64,000 nt of DNA from Deltaproteobacteria bacterium (GTDB lineage Bacteria; Lernaellota; Lernaellaia; JACKCT01), in contig JAOSJX010000026.1 of NCBI GenBank assembly GCA_027493875.1, positions 62,001 through 126,000 on the forward strand. The letters run 5' to 3'. The notes below the pieces were generated by a model. That model ran no database searches. It was not told where the DNA came from and was given only the letters and a program-made list of their open reading frames with translations. The translations under genes were made by a program, and so were the position numbers. Position 1 is the stretch's first letter. Each line of letters opens with the position of its first letter. Below are positions 9,511 to 17,955 of this stretch, piece by piece.

Positions 9511-10158
9511 AATGATCCCCCCGCAAAGCGGGGGGCTTTATGTTGTGAGCCGCCCAAGGCGGCTTAGTTGGGAGCCGCTCACGAGCGGCCCGGGAGCCCC
9601 CTTCGGGGCGTTACACAAAGCGCATCTGTTCTTGGCGCTTGTCCTCGGCTTCTTGACGGCGGATGTATTCGCGAATTGTTTTTTCGTCCCTTCCGACGGT
9701 GGACACGAAATATCCTCGTGCCCAGAGTGCTGGCCCACGAGCTCCGCCTCACATTGCTGTACGTCCGAGCGATGTGAATCGCGCTTTTCCCCTTGATGTA
9801 TCCCACCACCTGCGCGACCGCGTACTTCGGCGGGATTGAAATCAGCATGTGGACGTGGTCCGGCATCAGGTGTCCTTCCAGAACCGCGCATTCCTTCTGC
9901 CGCGCCAAGGTGCGGAACACCTCCCCCAAATCCCGTCGCAACTCTCCAAAGAGCCTCTTGCGACGATACTTGGGAACGAAAACCACGTGGTACTTGCACT
10001 CCCATACGCTATGGCTCAAGCTTTCGAGGTCGTCCATATGAACTCCTTTGTTCGAGATGCCTTGGTCGGCTCACGAACGGGAGTTCATAGGACGACTTCT
10101 GGAACTGTCAAACGACGGATGCCTCCCCGGCAAAGCCGGGGGAACTCCCCTTGGATTA
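9511..10158 (-). mobile_element. IS200/IS605-like insertion sequence, copy 2 (direct tandem)
   Basis: Second nearly identical unit, head-to-tail with copy 1 and with the same hairpins at both ends. Differences are mostly single-base indels plus AGAAGCTGCTGG versus AGAGTGCTGG near 9724. The right boundary, CCCCTTGGA followed by TTAGAATAG, abuts the open frame of the AT-rich gene that follows. Tandem IS200 dimers are uncommon; local transposition or an assembly duplication are both possible. Confidence 0.85.
9611..10037 (-). CDS. tnpA: IS200/IS605 family transposase TnpA, copy 2 (frameshifted)
   Basis: Same protein as copy 1. The N-terminal two-thirds, including PDHVHMLISIPPKYAVAQVV and GYIKGKSAIHIARTYSNVRR, is intact. 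Near 9724 two bases are missing relative to copy 1, so the frame runs into nonsense before the catalytic Tyr region. If the indel is real, this copy is inactive. Confidence 0.85.
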
Positions 10159-11744
10159 GAATAGCTCACAATCTTGAGTTTTTGTTTGACGTTGGCATCG
10201 ATCCAGATAAAGCAAAATTTTTGGAAACCACCTTTTCTGATGAAGAACAAAAACGTTTTAAAGAGGAGCCGCTCTTTCGAGAACAATGGAAAAATAGATT
10301 AACTAGTGATCTTCACGAATTCACATCGGTTCTTCACAATGTATTTGATCAAGCCTTATCTGTCGTTCCGCCAATCCTTCAGAATTCTTGCAGCTTGCCT
10401 GCCCATTCTCTTCTTGGAATAGGAAATTCCTATAAGGCGATGCTATCCGTTCATGATTTTATTTTTAAAGCTTTTGAAGAAGATTCAATTCGGGAGTTGT
10501 TTCGTGAAGAATACTTAAATAATCGCTATTCTTTCCGGATATGCACTGATACAACACGTTGGACTTCTCCTGACCGCAAAGGTTGGCTAGAAACGTGGCA
10601 GAAGCTTTCGCCAAATCCAATTGATGAATTTAAGCCGATTAGAAAACCTATTTACTTGAGCGAAACGACTGGCTTCCGAGAAAGCCCTCATTCAATTGTC
10701 GTAGCAATGCAAGTATTACGCGCTGCTGAAACGGTGCGATGGTCACCCATTGTAAACACCCATGAGTTTCTTCATTCGCGGGTAAGGGAATTGCTTGCGG
10801 TTTTGTTTTCCGAATACACCGAGCAACCAGAGCGGTTCGACAAATTAATTGAAGAAAATGTTGATTGGATACAAAATGAAAAATCAATGAAAACGAATTT
10901 GCCGGGGTTTTTACGTTCAATATTCATTTACTATCTTTCCAGACGAAAGGCCACAGCTTCTTTCCGCAATGACTTTCGAACGGCATGTGAAGCGATAGGG
11001 CATGGACGCGTCAATGTTATCCCTCTGGCGAAAAATAAATTTAAAGAAAGAAATAGAAAAATCGATAATTTTTCTTTACGGAGAGATCTTGCAGAAGACG
11101 GGAACGACGCAATAAGTGAGTTATTGGTTCACACCTTAGATTTCTTATATTTTTACGATATGAATCCATTGGTTTATATCCCTGCCCTCTGGCTGTCATG
11201 GAAAACAGTTCCTTCAGTCCTTGAGACGATCGACGACTATTTGCTTCGCACGGTTTCCGCGCTTGCTGTGAGGTCGCAAAAAACAAGTTTCAAGGATCGT
11301 TTTTCTGAAGCTGTTGACGTAGCCTTAAACGGCCTCAACTTGGCTGTGAACGCTGAGACAGACGGCGATCTGGCTTCTTGGGCAGTTGAAATTCTTAATA
11401 CCAAAGAAGCTCTAGACCTAATGCTTCCTTGTTTTCACGCAAATATGGTTATTGTAGATGCGGCAGATGTATTTCTATTTTCGAACATTGTTTCATCTTC
11501 TTTGAACAAGGGCTCATCGGAGCCAACCGAGAGAATTTCAGATTACCCTGGACGATACTTTGAAGGCGGTCTCCGCAACCCAATAGCGCTGATAAAAAAA
11601 CGTTTGCACGTGGCGATAGACAACGCCGCGAAGGAGCCATCCCCTCGCGCCGGGACCCAGTCGCGTCTCGACGAGGCTCGTGCTAGCATGTGGCTATTAC
11701 AGGCGTGTGCTTCTACGCTAAACCAGGGCAAGGAGCTTCTATGA
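10155..11744 (+). CDS. Large uncharacterised protein of SIR2 island, 5' end missing at IS edge
   Basis: First gene of a three-gene AT-rich operon. The frame is open through the IS boundary with no credible start or ribosome site, so the N-terminus was probably lost at the element; about 530 residues remain. It is predicted mainly alpha-helical and I recognise no family. A possible zincin signature HEFLH (10761-10775) sits in VNTHEFLHSRVRELLAVL; whether it binds metal is unproven. Other segments: LLGIGNSYKAMLSVHDFIFK and DMNPLVYIPALWLSWKTVPS. Base composition and codon use are strikingly more AT-rich than the flanking genes. It overlaps the next gene by four bases (ATGA). Confidence 0.7.
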   Translation: MRIAHNLEFLFDVGIDPDKAKFLETTFSDEEQKRFKEEPLFREQWKNRLTSDLHEFTSVLHNVFDQALSVVPPILQNSCSLPAHSLLGIGNSYKAMLSVHDFIFKAFEEDSIRELFREEYLNNRYSFRICTDTTRWTSPDRKGWLETWQKLSPNPIDEFKPIRKPIYLSETTGFRESPHSIVVAMQVLRAAETVRWSPIVNTHEFLHSRVRELLAVLFSEYTEQPERFDKLIEENVDWIQNEKSMKTNLPGFLRSIFIYYLSRRKATASFRNDFRTACEAIGHGRVNVIPLAKNKFKERNRKIDNFSLRRDLAEDGNDAISELLVHTLDFLYFYDMNPLVYIPALWLSWKTVPSVLETIDDYLLRTVSALAVRSQKTSFKDRFSEAVDVALNGLNLAVNAETDGDLASWAVEILNTKEALDLMLPCFHANMVIVDAADVFLFSNIVSSSLNKGSSEPTERISDYPGRYFEGGLRNPIALIKKRLHVAIDNAAKEPSPRAGTQSRLDEARASMWLLQACASTLNQGKELL

Positions 11745-12660
11745 TTTATCAGTCAATCGATGGCAATAGGTCCTACAATGCTCTAGTTTTTTCTCATCAC
11801 GCTGTTGACGGTGCTGCTACTGCCTTGAAACTGATCCCTAAAACACGTCGCAGTACTGTCACATCAGTCCCGTTTGACAGACTTTTCTATTCACGCAAGG
11901 GCGATTTCGGCGATCATTTTGCCGTTTGGCGAGCCGACTACATCTTTCCAGAATTTCTACCACGTCTCACTGACCCTGACGAACAAGAATCTCTACGGCA
12001 AGAAATAGAATTGCCCGATCGACCCGGCTTTTATAAGTATAAAATTTATGCGTTTTCTTTTTCGCTTTTAGCGGAAAAAGAAAACGCGACGATAATAACT
12101 CCACGGTTATCGTACTCGCGACTCCGTTTCGTCGTCTTCTCGCTTCGGTATTAACAGATCTAAATTTGCCAGGCGATGAACCAACCGCCTATTGTGTTGA
12201 CATATCGTCGATTTCAGTTAAATTTGACCAGTCTGAACCTTTCGCCAATTGCCTTTATGTTACAAGACTCAAGTCTTCCGTTTCCGAGCTCAGTCCCCTT
12301 AAAACCCTGGATATAGTCTCCAAACCACGAGCTGAAAGCGATGAAAAAACTATTCCTCAAAATCTTCTGTCGTCGCGAGAGTTTAAAAAAATAGCAAGGG
12401 ATGTAGGAAGCTTTGATCCGAAAATCTGTAGAATTAGATTTTATGATCCCACGGGAGAATATGGGCGATCCATGTCCGCAAGTTTTCATATTCGTGGCGG
12501 GATACAATTTCATCTTGCCATTTCAGGCCGCAATGCTTGGTCACTTTGGTACTTCTTTCGGCTGATACGGAAAAATAAGTGGCTAGTTCCATCTCCAGAG
12601 CCGCTTTTAGAGCTAGCGCGGCATGGCCTAGAACAGCCTTTTGAGGCAGAAGAGTCGTGA
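11741..12660 (+). CDS. Uncharacterised middle protein of SIR2 island (one frameshift)
   Basis: About 305 residues, family not recognised. ATG 11741 (MIYQSIDGNRSYNALVFSHH) overlaps the stop of the preceding gene. The first frame runs through FGDHFAVWRADYIFPEFLPR and KYKIYAFSFSLLAEKEN. A one-base break in the A-rich tract around 12050-12095 separates it from the continuation NNSTVIVLATPFRRLLASVL, which runs to the stop at 12660. The C-terminal half is beta-rich with SMSASFHIRGGIQFHLAIS. The 3' end overlaps the SIR2 gene start as GTGA. It could be a sensor or adaptor for the SIR2 effector, but only gene order supports this. Confidence 0.65.
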
Positions 12661-13666
12661 CGTCTCAGAGCTTTACAGATTTTTTGGGCCCACAACCACT
12701 GGATGAGTTTCTTACAAACGCGGATGAGCTCAGTGCACCCTCCTCGCGCCATGAACTTTCTCGACATCTCGTTAGTCGATTGTATAATAACAATCTCGCA
12801 CTTTTTCTCGGATCAGGAGTATCGAAAGGCTTGTCACTTCCTTTTTGGAACGAACTTGTGTTTCGATGCTGTGTCCGAGGTGGCTTGTTTAGCGAAAATT
12901 CATCTGAAGCCCAAAATTTGCTTAGCACTACAAGAACTAGTGATTTAAACCTCTCTATGACGCGTGTTCTAGATGAAAAACTTAACTGTGACGAGACTAG
13001 ATTTGCGGAACTAGTCCGCGAGTGCCTGTACGACGGTATTCGCGTAGACGAAAATAGCGGATCACCTGCTGCCGAGGGCCGCCTGGAATTTGCGGCATTG
13101 TCCTCTTTACTACTTGGATCGCAAATGGGCTCTGTAGCTGAAGTGATCACGTTTAACTTTGATTCATTTTTAGAGGATTTTTAGCTTCCCGAGGCTATTC
13201 AATAAGAATTGTTACAGAAGTACCAACCATGCATTCAAAATGTGACATTACAATTTATCACCCGCATGGATTTCTCCCTTTTAGGACTTGGGAAAAATCG
13301 AGAACTATTGTATTTGATTCAAAAGCATATGCAATAAGACTGAATCCGTTTAGAAATGATCCGTGGTTAAGATGTTTGGAACAACTAGCTGCTCGCAAAC
13401 AACTGATATTAATAGGCCTGTCAGGAAACGATCCCGTTTTCGCATCACTGTTTACCGAGATTGCAAATACATTGGAGCACGACGGCCGCAAAGAACGTCG
13501 ATTTGTTGGTTATTGGATACGACACAAGAATCAAGACAATCCAAACGATAGACAGAACATGAGAAATTTAGGCTGTGTTCCAATATATTTTGATAGTTGG
13601 CGGGACGCTTATATTTTTCTTTTAAATATTCGATATTCAGTAGCAGGTCTGCCATTGGTAGAGTGA
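12657..13666 (+). CDS. SIR2-family protein, candidate NAD-consuming defence effector (one frameshift)
   Basis: About 336 residues. Near residue 48 LALFLGSGVSKGLSLPFW matches the NAD-binding GAGxSxxxGxPxFR-type loop. TFNFD at about 165-169 supplies the catalytic Asn/Asp pair, and IYHPHGFLP the expected His. LILIGLSGNDPVFASL fits the closing strand of the fold. The T5 run at 13178-13182 needs one more T to join FNFDSFLEDF to LASRGYSIRIVTEV. Bacterial SIR2 domains of this divergent kind (ThsA, DSR, SIR2-HerA, SPARSA families) deplete NAD+ on phage infection; applying that role here is inference. The GTG start overlaps the upstream stop. Confidence 0.85.
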
Positions 13667-13817
13667 AACTTTTCCTCCAATTCCAAAATTCCCATTCCCG
13701 CCGCAATTGTCCGCGCCGCATCCCTTCGGGCAAAAAGCGTTGCTTCGTTTGAATTGGCTTGAGGATAAAGGGTGGAGAAGCCCGCCAAAAACGCCTTTTT
13801 CGATTATTGGTTTTTTT

Positions 13818-13845
13818 CTCCGCTCCGTCCGCGCCTCCGCGTGAG
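13818..13845. repeat. Dispersed 'CTCCGC' repeat, empty-site form
   Basis: CTCCGCTCCGTC followed directly by CGCGCCTCCGCGTGAG, in the 184-base gap between the SIR2 gene and the Cys-rich lipoprotein; nothing else is evident in that gap. The same two halves flank a GC-rich hairpin insert at 14606-14679, and the right half recurs at 37750-37770. Confidence 0.65.
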
Positions 13846-13850
13846 TTAAT

Positions 13851-14192
13851 TTACGGCAGCACCCCGATCTCCCCGCATTGCTGGGCGCAGGGGTTAACGC
13901 AAGGCACAAAGCACCTCAAGAGACAATCGCAGTAGTCGGCGTAGGCGTCGTCCGTCGGTTGAAAACCGTCGCACGCGTTGTGCTCTTCGCTCGTCGGATC
14001 GGGGCCGCAGGACGCCGGGCAGACGCCGGCGATCGGATCGCAAAGATCGAAGCAAAAACTCAAAACGCCTTCCTCCGGACACCAATCCGGCAATTCATCC
14101 GACGCATCATCGTCATCATCATCCGACCCGTCCGAACACCCCGCCGCGAACGCCAGCGCCGCCACGGCCGACAACAACGCCGCCAATTTCAT
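13851..14192 (-). CDS. Small cysteine-rich lipoprotein
   Basis: 113-residue exported lipoprotein. MKLAALLSAVAALAFAAGC gives a signal peptide and lipobox (Cys at about 19), followed by an aspartate tract SDGSDDDDDDASDE as a spacer. The mature domain holds about a dozen cysteines (CFDLCDPIAGVCPASCGPD, DYCDCLLRCFVPCVNPC, CAQQCG), probably a disulfide-rich fold. Acidic spacers directly after the lipobox are seen in surface lipoproteins of some deltaproteobacterial lineages. Function unknown. Confidence 0.75.
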   Translation of the reverse strand: MKLAALLSAVAALAFAAGCSDGSDDDDDDASDELPDWCPEEGVLSFCFDLCDPIAGVCPASCGPDPTSEEHNACDGFQPTDDAYADYCDCLLRCFVPCVNPCAQQCGEIGVLP

Positions 14193-14276
14193 GGAGCGTA
14201 CCTCCCAAGGGCGCCTTTATATTACCAAATCCATCCCGACGGCGGCGAAATTTCTTGGACCGAAAACGCGTGCGTC

Positions 14277-14479
14277 GTGCCGGCCCCTTCGGGGCTGAAC
14301 GTCTTTGCGGGCGTTTCCCAGGGCTTACGCCCAGGGCTATTCCCCGTCGCCGCGCAAGCGCGGCTCGCCCAACGTATCGATGGCGACGGAACGCCCGAAG
14401 GGCGTGAAGGGAAATAGCCCGGCGCGTGAGCGCCGGGTCCGTCAACCAAAATTCATCGAGCCCCCGAAGGGGCCGGCAC
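14277..14479. repeat. ~203-bp inverted-repeat (MITE-like) structured element
   Basis: Bounded by near-perfect 20-base inverted repeats (left GTGCCGGCCCCTTCGGGGCT; the right end is its reverse complement with one extra C in a C-run). Inside is a second, longer imperfect inverted pair: GGGCTTACGCCCAGGGCTAT on the left against AAATAGCCCGGCGCGTGAGC on the right. Short hairpins (GCCGCGCAAGCGCGGC, CGCCCGAAGGGCG) lie at the centre. No ORF is supported. This resembles a non-autonomous mobile element or a dispersed structured repeat. Confidence 0.6.
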
Positions 14480-14488
14480 ATCATTCCG

Positions 14489-14607
14489 GGTTCTTGGTTT
14501 TTGGTTCTTGGTCCTTCGTTCTTCGTTCGGGGTTCTTGGTTCTGGGTTCTTGGTTCGGGGTTCTTGGTTTTTGGTCCGGGGTTTTAGGTTCCGGGTTCTT
14601 GGATTCT
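14489..14607. repeat. Heptamer-phase repeat tract, consensus GGTTCTT (~17 units)
   Basis: About 119 bases made of seventeen consecutive 7-base units in perfect register, mostly GGTTCTT with variants GGTTTTT, GGTCCTT, CGTTCTT, GGTTCGG, GGTTCTG, GGTTCCG. It is the longest such tract in the window. The same heptamer appears on the opposite strand at 44565-44592 (AACCAAG). Part of the 570-base gap between the lipoprotein and the glycosyltransferase gene. Confidence 0.85.
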
Positions 14608-14679
14608 CCGCTCCGTCCCGCCTTCGTGGCACGCCATCGTGCCACGACGGCGCGGCGGCGGCCGCGTCTCCGCGTGAGG
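14606..14679. repeat. Dispersed 'CTCCGC' repeat carrying a GC-rich hairpin insert
   Basis: CTCCGCTCCGTC (14606-14617) is followed by a roughly 45-base insert starting CCGCCTTCGTGGCACGCCAT and ending GCGCGGCGGCGGC, then CGCGTCTCCGCGTGAGG. The insert is nearly the reverse complement of 16768-16812. Without the insert the sequence matches 13818-13845. Confidence 0.65.
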
Positions 14680-14762
14680 AATTTTTCTTCGTGCGGCGCT
14701 GTCACCCGATCGCTCGCACGTCCGCGCTCCCGAAAAACGTTGCGACCGGCTATGATGCGCGC

Positions 14763-16755
14763 GTGACGGTCCTGCGTATTTCGATGATCGGGCTCAAGGG
14801 GCTGCCGGGCGTAACGGCGGGGTGGAGAAGCACGCCGAGGAACTCGGCGCGCAACTCGCGGCAGCGGGCCACGTTGACGTCACCGCGTACGCCCCGCCCC
14901 CAATACACCACGGCCCGCGGAACGCACCGCGGCGTCCGCATAAAAATTCTGCCGACGATCCCCACCAAGCATCTCGACGCGACGGTCCACAGTTTTCTCT
15001 CCGCCGTTCATGCGTCGTTTTCGCGCGCCCAAATCGTCCACTTTCACGGCATCGGCCCAGCGCTGTTTTCGTTTATCCCGCGCCTCTTCGGCAAAACCGT
15101 CGTCACGACGATGCACTCGCGCGACTACCTGCGCAGCAAGTGGGGACCGGCCGCGCGTTTCGCCCTGCGTCTCGGCGAACGCATGGCCTTCGCGTGCTCG
15201 CACGCGGTGATCTGCGTGAGCCGCGACATGGCGGATGCCCACGCGGCGACCGGGAAGGCGCGTTACGTGCCGAGCGGCGTGCCCGATCCCATTGACACGC
15301 CCGCGGGTGGCTGTCTCAAAAGCCTCGGCCTCGCGCCGCGTTTCTATCTCCTCTACGCCGGACGCGTCTCCCCGGAAAAAGGCCCGCATCACCTGCTGCG
15401 CGCGTTCAAGGAAATGAAAACCGATCTCCGTCTCGTCCTCGCCGGCGGCCCGAGCCACAACGCGTCGTTCGAGGCGGAGGTTGACGCGTCGGCGAAAGCG
15501 GACGAGCGCGTCGTGATGACGGGGTACGTGGACGGCGGCAAGCTCGCGGAGCTTTACGCCAACGCGCGCGGCTTCGTGCTGCCGAGCGAGCACGAGGGGC
15601 TTCCCATCGCGCTGCTCGAAGCGGGGAGTTACGGCGTCCCGTGCGCGTGTACGGACATTCCCGCCGTGCGTGAAGCGGCCACGGACGATGGCGGCGACGC
15701 GCTCGTCTTTCTCGCCGGGCGCGCGGAGCCGGCCGCGATCCGCGTCGCGATCGAGGAACTGCTCGCCGACGGGAAACGCGCGCAAAAACTCGGCGCGCGT
15801 TTTCGCGAGCACGTTCTCGCCAACTACCGATGGGAGGCGGTGGCGATGGCCGTGGGCCGCGTTTACCGCGAAGCGGCCGGCGAGATCTTGGAGGATGAAC
15901 AGTCGCTCCCCTGCCCGTCGTGCGGTCAAACGGACAAGACGTTGGAATATTCCGGCACGCGGTCGGGGCGCGTTGCGCGGTGCGCCGCGTGTGGGATGGT
16001 CTTTTCGATCTCACCGCCGCCCAAGGAAAATCTCCCGCCCGCGTTCACCGACGACCCCGACGCTTATCTCGCCAACGCGCGCCATCGTCTCGGCGTTCTC
16101 AATCGCTCCCTCACGCCCCACCCCTCGACTGCGCTCGGGGCAAGCGCCTCAAGCCCCGTGACTCTGCTGGACGTCGGCTGCTTCGACGGCCACTTCGCCG
16201 CGGCCGCCGCGAAACTCGGATTCGACGTCACCGGCGTGGAACCGGTCGCCGAGGCGGCGGCCAAGGCGCGCGCACGGCACGGACTCGACGTCCGCGTCGG
16301 CGCGTTCGAGAACGCGGATCTTCCCGCCGGGGCGTTCGACGCCGTCAGCTTCATCCACGTGTTCGAACATTTGAAAAATCCGCGGACCGCGCTGGCGCGC
16401 GCGCGGCAGGTTCTCAAACCCGGCGGTTACCTCCTCATCGAACTCCCGGCGTACGACGCTCTCGTTCGAAAACTCGTGGGGCGGCGGTGGCGCCAGTTCA
16501 TCTCCGACCACGACCGCTTCTATACGGGCCCCGTCCTGCGCGCGCTGCTCGAATCGGAGGAGTTCGCCGTTCTCCACGACGCGAAAGTCGGCAAAGTGTT
16601 GACGCCTCGTCTTCTCGCCGACCGCCTGGGGCGATACTATTCCCGCGCGCCCGCCCGGTGGATCGGCCGGCGCGGCGCGGACGCTCGGTTTGGAATCGAA
16701 AATGTTCTCGTTGAATCTCGGCGATATCCGGTTGGTCGTCGCCAGGCGGCGCTGA
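14763..16755 (+). CDS. Fusion: GT4 glycosyltransferase + SAM methyltransferase (three frameshifts)
   Basis: Bifunctional protein of about 660 residues. The N-terminal half is a GT-B glycosyltransferase: ISMIGLKGLPG, FYLLYAGRVSPEKGPHHLLR and the donor-site motif LPSEHEGLPIALLEAGSYGV. A linker with CPSCG and CAACG pairs (zinc-ribbon-like) leads to a class I methyltransferase with LLDVGCFDGHFAAAAAKLGF and FIHVFEHLKNP. Breaks: near 14818 (restoring GGVEKHAEELGAQLAAAG), in the C-rich tract near 14888-14898, and near 16700, where the usual ending SLNLGDIRLVVARRR appears before the stop at 16755. The pairing suggests a sugar transferred and methylated by one polypeptide in surface-glycan synthesis. 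GTG 14763 is the chosen start. Confidence 0.82.
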
Positions 16756-16833
16756 TTTCACCGCAAAGCCGCCGCCGCGCCGAAGCGGCGCTATGGCGTG
16801 CCGCGAAGGCGGGGACGCAAAGGACGCAAAGGG
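16756..16833. repeat. Dispersed 'CGCAAAG' repeat with GC-rich hairpin insert, opposite orientation
   Basis: TTTCACCGCAAAG, then an insert GCCGCCGCCGCGCCGAAGCG ... GTGCCGCGAAGGCGG (16768-16812), then GGACGCAAAGGACGCAAAGG with 9-base periodicity. The insert is almost the reverse complement of the 14618-14662 insert. The repeat fills the gap between the methyltransferase stop and the carbamate kinase start and even contributes the purine-rich bases just before ATG 16834. Confidence 0.65.
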
Positions 16834-16860
16834 ATGGATATTTATCGAAGTGACCGCGAG

Positions 16861-17793
16861 ATGGCGCTTGTGGCTCTGGGCGGAAACGCGTTGATCCGGC
16901 CGGGCGATACGCCGAATATCGAAACGCAGGAGAAGAACGCCGAGGAAGTCGTCGCGCAGCTCATGACGCTGGTGGAACGGGATCTCAATCTCGTCATCAC
17001 GCACGGCAACGGCCCGCAGGTGGGCAACCTGCTGCTCAAAAACGAGGCGGCGCACGAACACCTGCCGCGCATGCCTCTGGACGTGCTCGTCGCGGAAACC
17101 GAAGGGTCGATGGGCTACATTCTCCAGCAGGCGTTTCTGAACCATTTCCGGTTTCGCGAGGTGCAGCGCTACGTGGTCACCGTCATCACGCAGGTGCTCG
17201 TCAGCCCCAACGATTCGGCGTTCTCGAAGCCGACCAAACCCATCGGCATGTGGTTTTCGAAAGAGGACGCCGACGAAATGGCGAAACAGTTCGGCTGGCA
17301 GATGATCCGGGACGGTGACCGCGGTTACCGCCGCGTGGTGCCGAGCCCGAGGCCGCTCAAGATCGTGCAGCGGCATATGATCCGCCACAGCGCGCGGGAG
17401 GGAAATATCGTCATCGCGGCGGGCGGCGGCGGGGTGCCGGTCAAGGTGGACGCGAACGGCCGGTACGAGGGCATCGAGGCCGTGATCGACAAGGATTATA
17501 CGAGCGCCATGCTGGCGACGGAGATCAAGGCCGATACGCTGATCATTTTGATGGAGGAGCCGAAAATTTCGATCCACTTCGGCGCGCCGAAGCAACGGCC
17601 GTTGGACAGGGTCACGGCGTCCGAAATGACCGACCACCTGGCCGAGGGGCACTTTCCCGCGGGCAGCGTCGGCCCCAAGGTGGAAGCGGCCATTCAGTTC
17701 GTTCAGCGCGGCGGCAAACGCGCGGTCATCACGCGTGCTGACCGGCTGGCGGCGGCCTTGGACGGCGATGACGGGACGATGGTCGTCCCTTGA
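16861..17793 (+). CDS. arcC: Carbamate kinase
   Basis: Cytoplasmic amino-acid-kinase-fold enzyme that makes ATP from carbamoyl phosphate and ADP, or runs in reverse. 310 residues, the usual length. MALVALGGNALI, VITHGNGPQVGNLLLK, EGSMGYILQQAF, VIAAGGGGVPV, VIDKDYTSAMLA and GSVGPKVEAAI are the family's nucleotide and carbamate motifs. Alternative in-frame start at 16834 adds nine residues. No arcA or arcB neighbour is present, so a full arginine deiminase pathway is not shown here; it may serve purine or other carbamoyl catabolism. No frameshift. Confidence 0.95.
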   Translation: MALVALGGNALIRPGDTPNIETQEKNAEEVVAQLMTLVERDLNLVITHGNGPQVGNLLLKNEAAHEHLPRMPLDVLVAETEGSMGYILQQAFLNHFRFREVQRYVVTVITQVLVSPNDSAFSKPTKPIGMWFSKEDADEMAKQFGWQMIRDGDRGYRRVVPSPRPLKIVQRHMIRHSAREGNIVIAAGGGGVPVKVDANGRYEGIEAVIDKDYTSAMLATEIKADTLIILMEEPKISIHFGAPKQRPLDRVTASEMTDHLAEGHFPAGSVGPKVEAAIQFVQRGGKRAVITRADRLAAALDGDDGTMVVP

Positions 17794-17955
17794 GCCGAAA
17801 TCAGATCAGTGGATTGTTAGAATCATTACAATTCGTAGCAATCGCCCGACCCCCCTTACAAAACGGAATTGACCGCGCGGCTGGATAGGGTACTCTAGCG
17901 TCTCAGAACCAATTGATCTCCGTCACTGCTCATCGCTTATTCTGGGAGGCCCGCC

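Noticed and set aside
9849..10154. Start of the first island gene inside IS copy 2
   Set aside because: The in-frame upstream codons are antisense to the transposase and identical IS copies exist elsewhere, so this is read-through, not the native N-terminus.
14489..14607. Possible CRISPR array
   Set aside because: Units are 7 bases without spacers; no 25-40-base repeats and no cas genes nearby.
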